A program made the translations under genes and the position numbers. A stretch of 64,000 nt of DNA from positions 3,472,001-3,536,000 of the forward strand of contig NZ_CP061170.1 of the NCBI RefSeq assembly GCF_011751745.2, written 5' to 3'. The notes beneath the pieces were generated by a model. It did not search any database and was not told where the DNA came from. It saw nothing but the letters and a program-made list of their open reading frames with translations. This DNA is from Paramicrobacterium fandaimingii. GTDB lineage: Bacteria > Actinomycetota > Actinomycetes > Actinomycetales > Microbacteriaceae. Shown here piece by piece: positions 51,804 to 60,017 of this stretch; position 1 is the first letter of the stretch, and each line of letters opens with the position of its first letter.

Positions 51804-52377
51804 TGCGAAGAACGGGCGCACCGATTACGGCACGGGCAAAGAGGCGCTGATCCGTGCGGCGATTCGCGCCGTTGCGGCCGGAGGGCTTCGCCGACTGACC
51901 TACCGCAGCGTTGCGGCCGAGGCCGGGGTTGCGCACGGTCTCGTCGTGCACCACTTCGGCAGCATCGAGAATCTGCTGCACGAGGCTCTGCGCTTCGCCG
52001 CGACCGAGAGCCTTGCGCTGTCGTCGTTCTACCCTCCTGTCGACACGGTCGCCGAGTTCGCCGAAGGCCTCGCCGAGTTGGTGGAGAAGGATGCCGCGGT
52101 GCAGGCGTTTCAATACGAACTCGTTCTGGAGTCGCGACGCAACCCCGAGCTTGTCCCCGAGATCGAGGCCTATCACGCGCAGTACCGTGCGGCGATCCAC
52201 ACCCAACTGCACCATTTCGGCCTCAACGACGAAGCCCTCACAGACCTCGTGTGGGCGTCACTCGACGGCATTGTCTTTCAGCAGACCGCTTTGGGGCACA
52301 CGGACACAAGCCGTGCGTCGCTTGAGCGCCTGCGTGCCATGCTCCGCAGCGCGATCGACAAGCGTCAGAGCACCTGA
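51796..52377 (+). CDS. TetR-family regulator
   Basis: Repressor of 193 residues with helix-turn-helix at about 28-50 (TYRSVAAEAGVAHGLVVHHFG), similar to BetI/RutR-type TetR proteins that recognise small ligands. The start at 51796 gives a normal TetR N-terminus; the longer frame from 51715 begins with atypical sequence before any promoter. Divergent from the DHA2 exporter and probably its repressor. Translation may depend on the short ORF that overlaps its start. Confidence 0.85.
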   Translation: MSDAKNGRTDYGTGKEALIRAAIRAVAAGGLRRLTYRSVAAEAGVAHGLVVHHFGSIENLLHEALRFAATESLALSSFYPPVDTVAEFAEGLAELVEKDAAVQAFQYELVLESRRNPELVPEIEAYHAQYRAAIHTQLHHFGLNDEALTDLVWASLDGIVFQQTALGHTDTSRASLERLRAMLRSAIDKRQST

Positions 52378-52390
52378 CGAGCCTCGCACC

Positions 52391-52440
52391 ATGGATCTCA
52401 CGCGCGCTGTACCGATTCTCACCGTCGCCGATCTCGCGGT
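52391..52440 (+). pseudogene. VOC-family protein, N-terminal stub
   Basis: From the ATG at 52391 the first 16 codons read MDLTRAVPILTVADLA, the usual opening of a small VOC/bleomycin-resistance protein, then similarity stops and the frame closes about 14 codons later. The rest of the gene is missing, replaced by the decarboxylase/TetR segment. From 52440 to 52539 nothing else is recognised. Confidence 0.5.
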
Positions 52441-52539
52441 AATCGTTCAGTGCGGTCGCCCCGAGACGCTGCCAGGTACCTGAGGCGATCTGCTCGCGCA
52501 CGGCCGGCGGCGAGGGGTCACGGTCGGCCGGGTCGAGCC

Positions 52540-53541
52540 TCAAGACCCGAGCAGCTCGGGGACGAAGATGTCCTGGCTGGTCAGCAGAGTGCTCGACAGA
52601 CCCTGCTCATGGTGATAGCGCAGGAAGGTGTCCACCGCGTGGCGGTTCTTCTCGACTCCGTAGGGCCACCAGTCCTCCGGCATCAGCCGCCGGTTCTGCG
52701 CAAACAGTTCGCTGAACCACGGGGTGATCACGCCCATGTGCTGCTTGGACGCCTGGTCCAGGTAGTACCGCTGGGTCTGGTCTTTCGCGGTCAGGAACGC
52801 ATCATGCACTGCCCGCGCGACACCGGGGTTCTCGGCGTGGAAGTCCTTGCGGATTGCAACGACGTGCATCATTGGGAAGATGCCGGTCCGGGCATAATAC
52901 TCTCGTTCGACCGACTCATAGTCCGGGAAGAGCCGGCGAATCTTCCCCGTGCCATTCAGAACGGCCTGCGGGACATCCACCGACAGGAGCGCGTCGATCT
53001 CGCCCGTTTCCAGCATGGCCGCGAGGGTCTCGCCGTCACCGGCGTGGCGAACGCTTACGCCCTCAGGAACCGGCTGGGGCAGCCAGTCGAACGACGGGAT
53101 CGGATGGTCGGTTCCGCCGATCACCCAGTTCATCTGATCGGGTGTCACGCCGTAGTCATCGGCGAAGATGCCTTTCATCCAGACGCCCGGATCGCTGCCC
53201 CAGAGAGCGAACTCGCCGACCGTCTTGCCGGCCAGGTCTTCGGGTCGCTCGATCCCGCTGTCGGCGTTGACGAAGACCGAGGAATGGCGGAAATTGCGTG
53301 CCGGGAAGATCGGTAGCGCAAGGAAAGGCGCCTCGTCGGTGTCCCACATCCGTAGGAAATACGACAATCCCAATTCGGCGACGTCGTACTGCCCGTGGAT
53401 CATTGCCTGGAAGACGTCCGAGACCAGGGGCTTCGGGCTCGCAACGACGTCTACTCCCTCGATTGGCACCTTTCCATCGAATACCGCCGAAGCATGCTCG
53501 TAGTAGTCAGCGCCGCCGAGCCGCATAGTCACAGTAGCCAC
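52540..53541 (-). CDS. 4,5-dihydroxyphthalate decarboxylase-family protein
   Basis: A 333-residue protein with the two-lobed binding-protein fold of the dihydroxyphthalate decarboxylase/NMT1-like group. GLSYFLRMW, LPIFPARNFRHSSVFVN, GSDPGVWMKGIFADDYGV and LFPDYESVEREYYARTGIFPMMH are hallmark segments. It has no signal peptide, which favours an enzyme over a transport receptor. Known members decarboxylate aromatic di-acids. GTG start with GGAG 7 nt upstream; the longer frame lacks support. Divergent from a TetR gene with two identical-type operators between them. Confidence 0.78.
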   Translation of the reverse strand: MATVTMRLGGADYYEHASAVFDGKVPIEGVDVVASPKPLVSDVFQAMIHGQYDVAELGLSYFLRMWDTDEAPFLALPIFPARNFRHSSVFVNADSGIERPEDLAGKTVGEFALWGSDPGVWMKGIFADDYGVTPDQMNWVIGGTDHPIPSFDWLPQPVPEGVSVRHAGDGETLAAMLETGEIDALLSVDVPQAVLNGTGKIRRLFPDYESVEREYYARTGIFPMMHVVAIRKDFHAENPGVARAVHDAFLTAKDQTQRYYLDQASKQHMGVITPWFSELFAQNRRLMPEDWWPYGVEKNRHAVDTFLRYHHEQGLSSTLLTSQDIFVPELLGS

Positions 53542-53574
53542 AATCAGTCTCCATCCGTCCACTCTCCACATCCG

Positions 53575-53638
53575 TGAATGACCATTCATTTAAAGGTAAA
53601 AGGCAACCGTGTGTAACGTCAAGGTGAATGGTCATTCA
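53575..53638. promoter_or_regulatory. Twin TetR operators
   Basis: TGAATGACCATTCA (53575-53588) and TGAATGGTCATTCA (53625-53638) are the same inverted repeat, TGAATG-N2-CATTCA, placed 50 bp apart between the divergent decarboxylase and TetR genes. One lies close to each gene. TAACGT at 53613-53618 may be a -10 box. Confidence 0.75.
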
Positions 53639-53665
53639 TTTACGACTTCCTGAAAGAGGGATGCC

Positions 53666-54310
53666 ATGCCCCGGATCACCAGTGAGCAGCGGACTTCAAA
53701 CCGCGACCAGATCGTCGCGGCCGCCCGCCGCTGCTTCGCCCGCCAGGGCTTTCACAACACATCGATGCCAGATATTGCTGCCGAAGCGGGCCTGTCCACC
53801 GGAGCCCCGTACCGCTACTTCACCGGCAAGCAGGAGCTGATCGTCGAGGTCGCGACCCGCGCATTCGCAGCCGTCTTCGCCCCGGTTCTGCGGATCATTG
53901 AGGAGACCGAGACCATCACGATTGGCGATGTGGTGACCGCAGCCGTCCAATCACACCTGCCAACGGCGTCCGCCGACTCGACGCACGATCGCGAAGCCGA
54001 CGAAGAATTGCTGCGCTGCGGCGTCGCCGCATGGGCAGAACTGCTCCACAACGCCGACCTGCACGAACACGCGGTGAACGGCTTCACCCGAGTCACAGAC
54101 GACATCGCCCGGGCCCTGCACCGCACACACGACACCGGGCAGTTCACGCAGGTCGCCAACGACGAGGCGAACGCCCGCGTCATCGTCGCCCTGCTCCACG
54201 GGTTCATGATCCAAAGAGTCGCATTCGGCCTGACCAACCTCGAAGCATGTGACCCCAATACCCTCGCGGCGATTACCCGAAGCGGGACCACCAGCGACAA
54301 GACGTTATAG
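53666..54310 (+). CDS. TetR-family regulator
   Basis: Repressor of 214 residues. The helix-turn-helix is at about 33-52 (TSMPDIAAEAGLSTGAPYRY) and YFTGKQELI follows in standard form. It probably binds the two TGAATG-N2-CATTCA sites and controls itself and the decarboxylase-family gene, with an aromatic acid as likely effector. AAGAGGG lies 5 nt before the ATG. The 1.5 kb to its left holds no GGATGC/GCATCC hexamer, hinting at different ancestry. Confidence 0.87.
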   Translation: MPRITSEQRTSNRDQIVAAARRCFARQGFHNTSMPDIAAEAGLSTGAPYRYFTGKQELIVEVATRAFAAVFAPVLRIIEETETITIGDVVTAAVQSHLPTASADSTHDREADEELLRCGVAAWAELLHNADLHEHAVNGFTRVTDDIARALHRTHDTGQFTQVANDEANARVIVALLHGFMIQRVAFGLTNLEACDPNTLAAITRSGTTSDKTL

Positions 54311-54357
54311 CGTGCCCGGAGTCATGGCAAAATCTGCCGTGCGGCCTGCGCTCCCCG

Positions 54358-54831
54358 CTACCGGGCAAGGATCGCATCGAGCGATTCATAGCCGTCTGTC
54401 AGCCCCGACTCCATACCGCTCTCGATCATGGCGTCGCGCACCTCGACGCTGGGGTATGTCGCTCGCGAGCTGAGCTTCGTACGACCACCACCAAGATCGG
54501 TGAGCGTCAGCTTCTCGATGCTGACAGCATCCGGAGCGCCCTCGAACTCGAACGTCTGAATGACCGTCTCGTTCTCGCGCACGGTGTGGAACGTGCCGTT
54601 GAAGCGGTACTCGTTGCCCTCGGTGTCAGTGTGCACAAACGCGTAGCTGCCGTGCGACGTGAAGTTCCACTCCGGAATCGTCATCGTGTAGCCGTGAGGA
54701 CCCATCCACTGAGCAACCAGCTCGCGGTCGGCGTGCGCCCGGAACACCGCGGCGGGCGGGGCCTCGAATTCACGCTCGATGTCGATGAAGGGCTGACCTT
54801 CAGGTGCCGTGATCGTTACGGGGTTCGTCAT
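54358..54831 (-). CDS. SRPBCC / AHSA1-type protein
   Basis: START-like protein of 157 residues. The N-terminal I.REFEAPPAAVFRAHAD and VAQWMGPHGYTM match AHSA1 proteins (cf. WWGP in the paralogue), and GMESGLTDGYESLDAIL is the C-terminal helix. Its start overlaps the ArsR gene by 32 nt, an unusually long overlap that ties its translation to that gene. Second ArsR-SRPBCC pair of the window, only distantly similar to the one at 3768-4603. Ligand unknown. Confidence 0.86.
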   Translation of the reverse strand: MTNPVTITAPEGQPFIDIEREFEAPPAAVFRAHADRELVAQWMGPHGYTMTIPEWNFTSHGSYAFVHTDTEGNEYRFNGTFHTVRENETVIQTFEFEGAPDAVSIEKLTLTDLGGGRTKLSSRATYPSVEVRDAMIESGMESGLTDGYESLDAILAR

Positions 54832-55177
54832 TTCTCTGCATCCTTGCCTTTTCGTGATGGGTGAGAAGCTCATCCAGCCGCCGAAACTGCTGTTCGTGAA
54901 TCAGTCGGTAACGATCGATCCACGCCGTGAGCTTCTCGAGTTGTGCGGAATCCAGAGCGACGGGGCGCCGTTGCGCATCACGCGATCGCGTGACAAGTCC
55001 GGCGTTCTCGAGCATCTGGATGTGACGAGACACGGCCTGCTTCGACATCTCGAATGGTTCTGCCAGTTCATTCACCGTGGCCGGACCCGTGCTCAATCGG
55101 GCGACGATCTGTCGCCGAGTCGGGTGCGCCAGAGCGAGAAACGCGGCATCGAGAGCCTCATCATCCGCATCCGTCAT
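54800..55177 (-). CDS. ArsR-family regulator
   Basis: Winged-helix repressor of 125 residues. ALAHPTRRQIVARLSTGPATVNELAEPFEMSKQAVSRHIQMLENAGLV (read in parts, about 15-62) is the complete ArsR helix-turn-helix. No metal-binding cysteines. The ATG at 55177 is preferred to a TTG two codons earlier. Upstream AT-rich DNA holds ATCAACC direct repeats and an ATCAA/TTGAT inverted repeat as candidate operators. Controls the overlapping SRPBCC gene. Confidence 0.87.
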   Translation of the reverse strand: MTDADDEALDAAFLALAHPTRRQIVARLSTGPATVNELAEPFEMSKQAVSRHIQMLENAGLVTRSRDAQRRPVALDSAQLEKLTAWIDRYRLIHEQQFRRLDELLTHHEKARMQRNDEPRNDHGT

Positions 55178-55178
55178 A

Positions 55179-55208
55179 ATCAACCAATTTCTTTATCAAC
55201 CTTTTGAT
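55179..55208. promoter_or_regulatory. ArsR operator candidates
   Basis: ATCAACC occurs at 55179-55185 and 55195-55201, and ATCAA-CCTT-TTGAT (55195-55208) is an inverted repeat directly upstream of the ArsR start in a notably AT-rich stretch. Confidence 0.45.
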
Positions 55209-55362
55209 TGATTAAACGATACGACACTCGTGCGCTCAGGGCAAGGGCTCGTTCGACATCGAAACATGACGCCGTATGACACCGTGCACTTGTCTTCGAA
55301 AGTCACAGCGTGTGTGCTTGTCTCTCTGAATCGTCGCGACGCAGCACTACGTAAGGATCACC

Positions 55363-56796
55363 GTGGCTCCCAAGCGCATCCGTTTTAACGCCTTCGACAT
55401 GACGTGCATCATGCACCAGTCGCCAGGGCTCTGGGCGCACCCAGACGACCAATCGACCCGCTACAACGATCTCGACTACTGGGTCGACCTCGCCAAGCTG
55501 CTGGAACGCGGCAAGTTCGACGGGCTGTTCATCGCCGACGTGCTCGGCGTCTATGACACGTACCAGGGTTCACACGACGCATCGGTGCGTCGTGCCATGC
55601 AGGTTCCCGTGCACGATCCGCTGATGCAGGTATCGGCGATGGCCGCGGCCACCGAGAAGCTGGGCTTTGGCATCACCGTCTCATCAACCTACGAACAGCC
55701 GTATGCTCTGGCGCGGCGCTTCAGCGCGCTCGACCACCTGGCGAAGGGTCGCATCGCTTGGAACATCGTCACGTCTTACCTTGATGGTGCCGCACGCAAC
55801 CTCGGACTCGACCGTCAGATGACCCACGACGAGCGTTACGACCTCGCCGCCGAAGTGGTCGATGTCTGCTACAAGCTCTGGGAAGGGTCATGGGAAGAGG
55901 ATGCCGTTGTCGCCGACCGCCGCAATCAGGTCTACGCCGACCCAGCGAAAGTGCATGAGATCGGTCACAAGGGAAGCTATTTCTCGGTTCCCGGCATCCA
56001 CCTGTCTGAACCGTCACCACAGCGCACTCCGGTGATCTGGCAGGCCGGTACATCGTCAAAGGGGCGTGCCTTCGCCGCGAAGAACGCCGAGGCCGTGTTC
56101 ACGGTCGCCCCGACGACGGACACGCTGCGCGGCTATGTCGAGGCCATTCGCGCCACCGCGGCCGAGGCAGGGCGCGATCGGCAGAGCGTCAAGATCTTCA
56201 CCGAGATCACCACGATCGTCGCGCCGACCGATGAGGAAGCGCAGGCGAAGTATGCCGAACTGCTGACCTACGCCGACTACGAGGGCGGCCTCGCGTTCTA
56301 TGCGGGGATCACGGGAATCGACCTGTCGAAGCTCGATCCTGACGAACCGCTCGAGTACGTCGACACCGACTCCGCCCGCTTCGCCCTCGAGATCTTCTCG
56401 AAGGCCGATCCCAACCGCACCTGGACCCCTCGCGAAGTTGTGAACTTCGTGTCGATCGGCGCAATGGGACCCGTGTTCGTCGGCTCACCGACAACAGTCG
56501 CCGACGAGCTCGAACGCTGGATGGACGACGCCGACATCGACGGCTTCAACCTCGCCTACGCGACAACTCCCGGAACCTTCGAGGAGTTCATCGATCTCGT
56601 CGTCCCTGAACTGCAGCGCCGTGGTCGGTACTGGCACGACTACGACGAGGGCACCACGCTGCGCGAGAAGCTCTACGGTGTCGGCCAGAAGCGCGTGCGT
56701 GACGACCACCCCGCGGCGCAGTACCGCAGAGAACTTGAGCAGAAAGCTCGCGATCGCGCTGAGACCAGCGTCGCTGCGGAGTCCGCACTCATTTAA
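55363..56796 (+). CDS. NtaA/SnaA/DszA-family FMNH2-dependent monooxygenase
   Basis: Flavin-dependent monooxygenase of 477 residues in the LLM superfamily. FNAFDMTCIMHQSPGLWAHP and STRYNDLDYWVDLAKLLERG are typical of the NtaA/DszA branch, as are YEQPYALARRFSALDHLAKGRIAWNIVTS (in parts) and PVIWQAGTSSKGRAFAAKNAEAVF. Relatives desulfurise sulfones or oxidise nitrilotriacetate, often under sulfur starvation. The GTG start has AAGGAT upstream. It needs a separate FMN reductase, possibly that at 40222. CTTGTCT occurs twice, 28 bp apart, in its upstream region. Confidence 0.9.
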   Translation: MAPKRIRFNAFDMTCIMHQSPGLWAHPDDQSTRYNDLDYWVDLAKLLERGKFDGLFIADVLGVYDTYQGSHDASVRRAMQVPVHDPLMQVSAMAAATEKLGFGITVSSTYEQPYALARRFSALDHLAKGRIAWNIVTSYLDGAARNLGLDRQMTHDERYDLAAEVVDVCYKLWEGSWEEDAVVADRRNQVYADPAKVHEIGHKGSYFSVPGIHLSEPSPQRTPVIWQAGTSSKGRAFAAKNAEAVFTVAPTTDTLRGYVEAIRATAAEAGRDRQSVKIFTEITTIVAPTDEEAQAKYAELLTYADYEGGLAFYAGITGIDLSKLDPDEPLEYVDTDSARFALEIFSKADPNRTWTPREVVNFVSIGAMGPVFVGSPTTVADELERWMDDADIDGFNLAYATTPGTFEEFIDLVVPELQRRGRYWHDYDEGTTLREKLYGVGQKRVRDDHPAAQYRRELEQKARDRAETSVAAESALI

Positions 56797-56922
56797 CCGC
56801 CGCTCGCCTGAGCATCGATGCCTGCGCGTCGGTGTGCACAAAGTTGTCTCCGACATACAGCAACGTCCATCTGGGCAGTTGACCCCATGGGCAAATTCGT
56901 CGGGGCTTGGCATCGTTGAAGC

Positions 56923-57795
56923 ATGTCCGATCCCCACGCCTCTGGTTTCTGGCCGCCGCCAGCCCAGCAACCCGCCTACGGGCACTACCCAGGTAACATG
57001 GCAGGTCCCTACGCCTATGGCTTTCGCCCAGGGCCAGGACAGACGCCGCCCGCCCGTCGACGCAACGGATTCGGCATCGCCGCACTCGTGATCGGCATCG
57101 TCTCGCTCGTTGGCGCGTTCATCCCGGTCATCAACTACCTCAGCGGCGTTCTCGCCCTCATCGGACTCGTTCTCGCCATCGTCGGCATCTGCCTGAAACA
57201 TCGCCCCAAGGGAATGGCGATCACCGGCGGCATCCTCTCATGTGTCGCCATTGTCACCTCGATCGTGCTCGCCATCACCTACACGACGGCGTTCGTCGAG
57301 AGCCTGGAAGATCTTCCCACCACGAACTACAGCACTGATGCCGCAGATGAACCTGGCGCCTATGCGAACCCGCTCCCCCTCGGCACCGCCGCCACACTCG
57401 GTGGCGACGAGCCGCAATGGGACGTGAGCATCAATGAGGTGCTCGTCTACTCAGACGACGACGAGTATCAGACAGCCTCCTCCGGTGCAGAGCCGTCCTC
57501 GGGTAACCCCTACATCTCTATCGAACTGACGGTGATGTACCTCGGCGACGGGTCGGCAACGCCGTCAGACGATCTCAGTGTCGCCTTCGTCGATGAGAAC
57601 CTTATGGAATACACGCCGGATTATGCGAACCCGCCGGGGCCGAACACTCCGTTCGACGAACTCGGAGCCGTGTATGCAAACGAGTCGAGCTCAGGCAGCG
57701 TTGTCATCAATGTGCCAGAGCAGGCACTGTCCACCGGACTCGTGCGCGTTGGGCTGGGCGCCACAGACTCCTGCTATTTCACGGTGTACGAGTAG
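56923..57795 (+). CDS. DUF4190/DUF4352-like membrane-anchored protein
   Basis: A 290-residue protein. A proline/tyrosine/glycine-rich cytoplasmic N-terminus (1-48) precedes two membrane helices in the DUF4190 pattern (about 50-75 and 80-105, then a third near 110-130). The outer part (about 145-290) is an acidic beta domain like DUF4352, with WDVSINEVLVY at its start and CYFTVYE at the end. Such proteins are common in actinomycetes and have no known function. Single gene; no clear promoter seen. Confidence 0.7.
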   Translation: MSDPHASGFWPPPAQQPAYGHYPGNMAGPYAYGFRPGPGQTPPARRRNGFGIAALVIGIVSLVGAFIPVINYLSGVLALIGLVLAIVGICLKHRPKGMAITGGILSCVAIVTSIVLAITYTTAFVESLEDLPTTNYSTDAADEPGAYANPLPLGTAATLGGDEPQWDVSINEVLVYSDDDEYQTASSGAEPSSGNPYISIELTVMYLGDGSATPSDDLSVAFVDENLMEYTPDYANPPGPNTPFDELGAVYANESSSGSVVINVPEQALSTGLVRVGLGATDSCYFTVYE

Positions 57796-57938
57796 GCGGC
57801 GTTCGAGATAGTCGGATGCCGCCTCGGCAGGCAGCCGACCGGCATCCTCCCTTAACCTTTTGACGCTTCCGGCATAGGCTGGCGACGAGGTCCCGGTTCG
57901 GATCGACGCGGGACCGCACCCGTCGAAAGGGCAGGGCT

Positions 57939-59882
57939 ATGCAGAAGAACGTTGCACAGAAACTCATTGCCAGTCACCTCGTCGAAGGCGAGATGACGCC
58001 AGGCACAGAAATCGGGCTGACGGTCGACCAGACCCTTACCCAAGACGCCACCGGAACCATGGTGATGCTCGAGCTCGAGGCAATGGGCCTCGACCGCATC
58101 AAAACCGAGCTGTCTGTGCAGTACGTCGACCATAATCTGCTTCAGACCGACGAGAAAAACCCAGACGACCACCTTTTTCTGCAGTCTGCGGCGCAACGCT
58201 TCGGACTGTGGTTCTCGAAAGCGGGCAATGGGGTATCGCACCCGGTGCACCAGGCACATTTCGGGCGCCCGGGTGCGACAATGATCGGTTCTGACTCGCA
58301 TACGTGCGCTGCGGGGGCGCTCGGCATGCTCGCGATCGGCGTCGGCGGGCTCGAAATCGCGATGGCCATGGCGGGGCAGCCGCTCTACGTGGAGATGCCG
58401 AAGATCATGGGCGTAAAGCTGACCGGTGAGCTGCCGGAGTGGGTGTCGGCGAAAGACGTGATTCTCGAGATGCTGAGACGCCACGGCGTGAAGGGCGGAG
58501 TCGGGAAGATCATCGAATATTACGGGCCGGGGCTTGCGAATCTGACGGCGATGGACCGACACGTGATCGCGAACATGGGTGCAGAACTGGGTGCGACGAC
58601 GACGGTATTCCCCGCCGACCGCGCGGTGCGCGACTATATGGATGCCGTTGGCCGAGGCGATGAATACACGGAACTGCTCGCCGACGACGGCGCCACCTAC
58701 GACATCGACGAGCACATCGATCTCTCAGACCTCGAGCCGCTCATCGCGAAGCCGTCGTCGCCGGGCAACGTCGTGCGGGTTGCCGAGGTTGAGAACGAAG
58801 ACGTGTTTCAGGTCGTCGTCGGGTCGTCGGCAAACCCGGGGCTGCGCGACTTCGCCGTTGTCGCGCAGATTCTCGATGGCAACCAGACGCACAAGCAAGT
58901 GTCTGTTGACATCAACCCCACGTCGCGCGAAGTGCTCGCCGACCTCATCTCTGGCGGTTGGCTCACCTCCCTCGTGACGGCGGGCGCCCGCATCCACCAA
59001 TCCGGCTGCATGGGATGCATCGGCATGGGGCAGGCGCCGGCGTCGGGCAGAAATTCGCTGCGCACCATGCCGCGCAACTTCCCCGGACGATCGGGGACGG
59101 AAGAGGATGCCGTGTGGCTCTGCTCACCAGAAACCGCGGCGGCCGCGGCACTGACGGGTCGCATCACTGACCCGCGCATGCTCACGGAGACTCACGGCAT
59201 CCGGTATTCGGTTCCGACCATGCCCGCAACGTACAGCTCCATCAGCGACATGCTGCTTGCGCCGCTGGAGCCGAACGAAGCAGCGCAGGTCGAGCTTGTG
59301 AAGGGGCCGAACATCGTGTCGCTTCCGGAATTCGAGCCGCTCGACGACCACCTCGAAGTGCCCGTGCTGCTGAAGATGAACGACAACGTGTCGACGGACG
59401 AGATCATGCCCGCGGGGTCGCGTGTGCTGCCGTTCCGCAGCAACATTCCGAAGATCGCGGAGTTCAGCTTCACGCGTATTGACGAGAGCTACCCCGACAG
59501 GGCACGGGATGCCGCGGCCGGCCACGTGGTGATCGCCGGAGAGAACTACGGGCAGGGCTCCTCGCGCGAGCACGCCGTGATCGCGCCGCGCTACCTCGGC
59601 CTGCGGGCCGTGATCGCGAAGTCGTTCGCGCGCATCCACTGGCAGAACCTCGCGAACTTCGGCATCCTCGCCCTGGAATTCGACGACCCGGCCGACTACG
59701 ACGCCGTCTCGCAAGACGACGTTGTCGTTCTCGACGGGTTGCACGATGCGATCGCCGGTGGCACGAGCGTCACGGCGACGATCGGCGGGCGCGAGGTGCC
59801 GCTGCATCACCGTCTCTCTGACAGGCAGGTGGAGATGATCCTCGCGGGGGGCCGCATTCCGCTGACGGCGCAGTCGGCCTGA
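57939..59882 (+). CDS. Aconitate hydratase
   Basis: TCA-cycle [4Fe-4S] enzyme isomerising citrate and isocitrate, 647 residues. The cluster cysteines are C123 (DSHTC) and C357 and C360 (GCMGCIG). The C-terminal swivel domain contains GENYGQGSSREHAVIAPRYL. Its length and pattern fit the shorter aconitase group, distinct from the roughly 900-residue AcnA, so it may be an extra copy or act on a related acid such as homoaconitate. AGGGCAGG precedes the ATG. Single gene ending in a two-hairpin terminator region. Confidence 0.92.
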   Translation: MQKNVAQKLIASHLVEGEMTPGTEIGLTVDQTLTQDATGTMVMLELEAMGLDRIKTELSVQYVDHNLLQTDEKNPDDHLFLQSAAQRFGLWFSKAGNGVSHPVHQAHFGRPGATMIGSDSHTCAAGALGMLAIGVGGLEIAMAMAGQPLYVEMPKIMGVKLTGELPEWVSAKDVILEMLRRHGVKGGVGKIIEYYGPGLANLTAMDRHVIANMGAELGATTTVFPADRAVRDYMDAVGRGDEYTELLADDGATYDIDEHIDLSDLEPLIAKPSSPGNVVRVAEVENEDVFQVVVGSSANPGLRDFAVVAQILDGNQTHKQVSVDINPTSREVLADLISGGWLTSLVTAGARIHQSGCMGCIGMGQAPASGRNSLRTMPRNFPGRSGTEEDAVWLCSPETAAAAALTGRITDPRMLTETHGIRYSVPTMPATYSSISDMLLAPLEPNEAAQVELVKGPNIVSLPEFEPLDDHLEVPVLLKMNDNVSTDEIMPAGSRVLPFRSNIPKIAEFSFTRIDESYPDRARDAAAGHVVIAGENYGQGSSREHAVIAPRYLGLRAVIAKSFARIHWQNLANFGILALEFDDPADYDAVSQDDVVVLDGLHDAIAGGTSVTATIGGREVPLHHRLSDRQVEMILAGGRIPLTAQSA

Positions 59883-59911
59883 CCCGCACCAATAGAGCTG
59901 CACGATCGCGT

Positions 59912-59992
59912 GTGGGCGTCCGCCCACCCGGCCAGCTACAGAACCGGAATTGCGCCACAGGATTTTCTGTAGCGCAATTCCGATTCAGTAGC
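59912..59992. terminator. Two hairpins between convergent aconitase and CPBP genes
   Basis: GTGGGCG and CGCCCAC (59912-59927) form the first stem. The second is much longer: GCTAC (59935), CGGAATTGCGC (59945-59955) and ACAG (59957) pair with CTGT (59967), GCGCAATTCCG (59972-59982) and GTAGC (59988-59992), with a GATTTT loop. It can serve as a bidirectional terminator. Confidence 0.7.
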
Positions 59993-60017
59993 GCCGCCCC
60001 GCTGGCTGGTGGCCGCG

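Noticed and set aside
57860..57880. TTGACG ... TAGGCT as the aconitase promoter
   Set aside because: The spacer is only 9 bp, far from the 16-18 bp needed.
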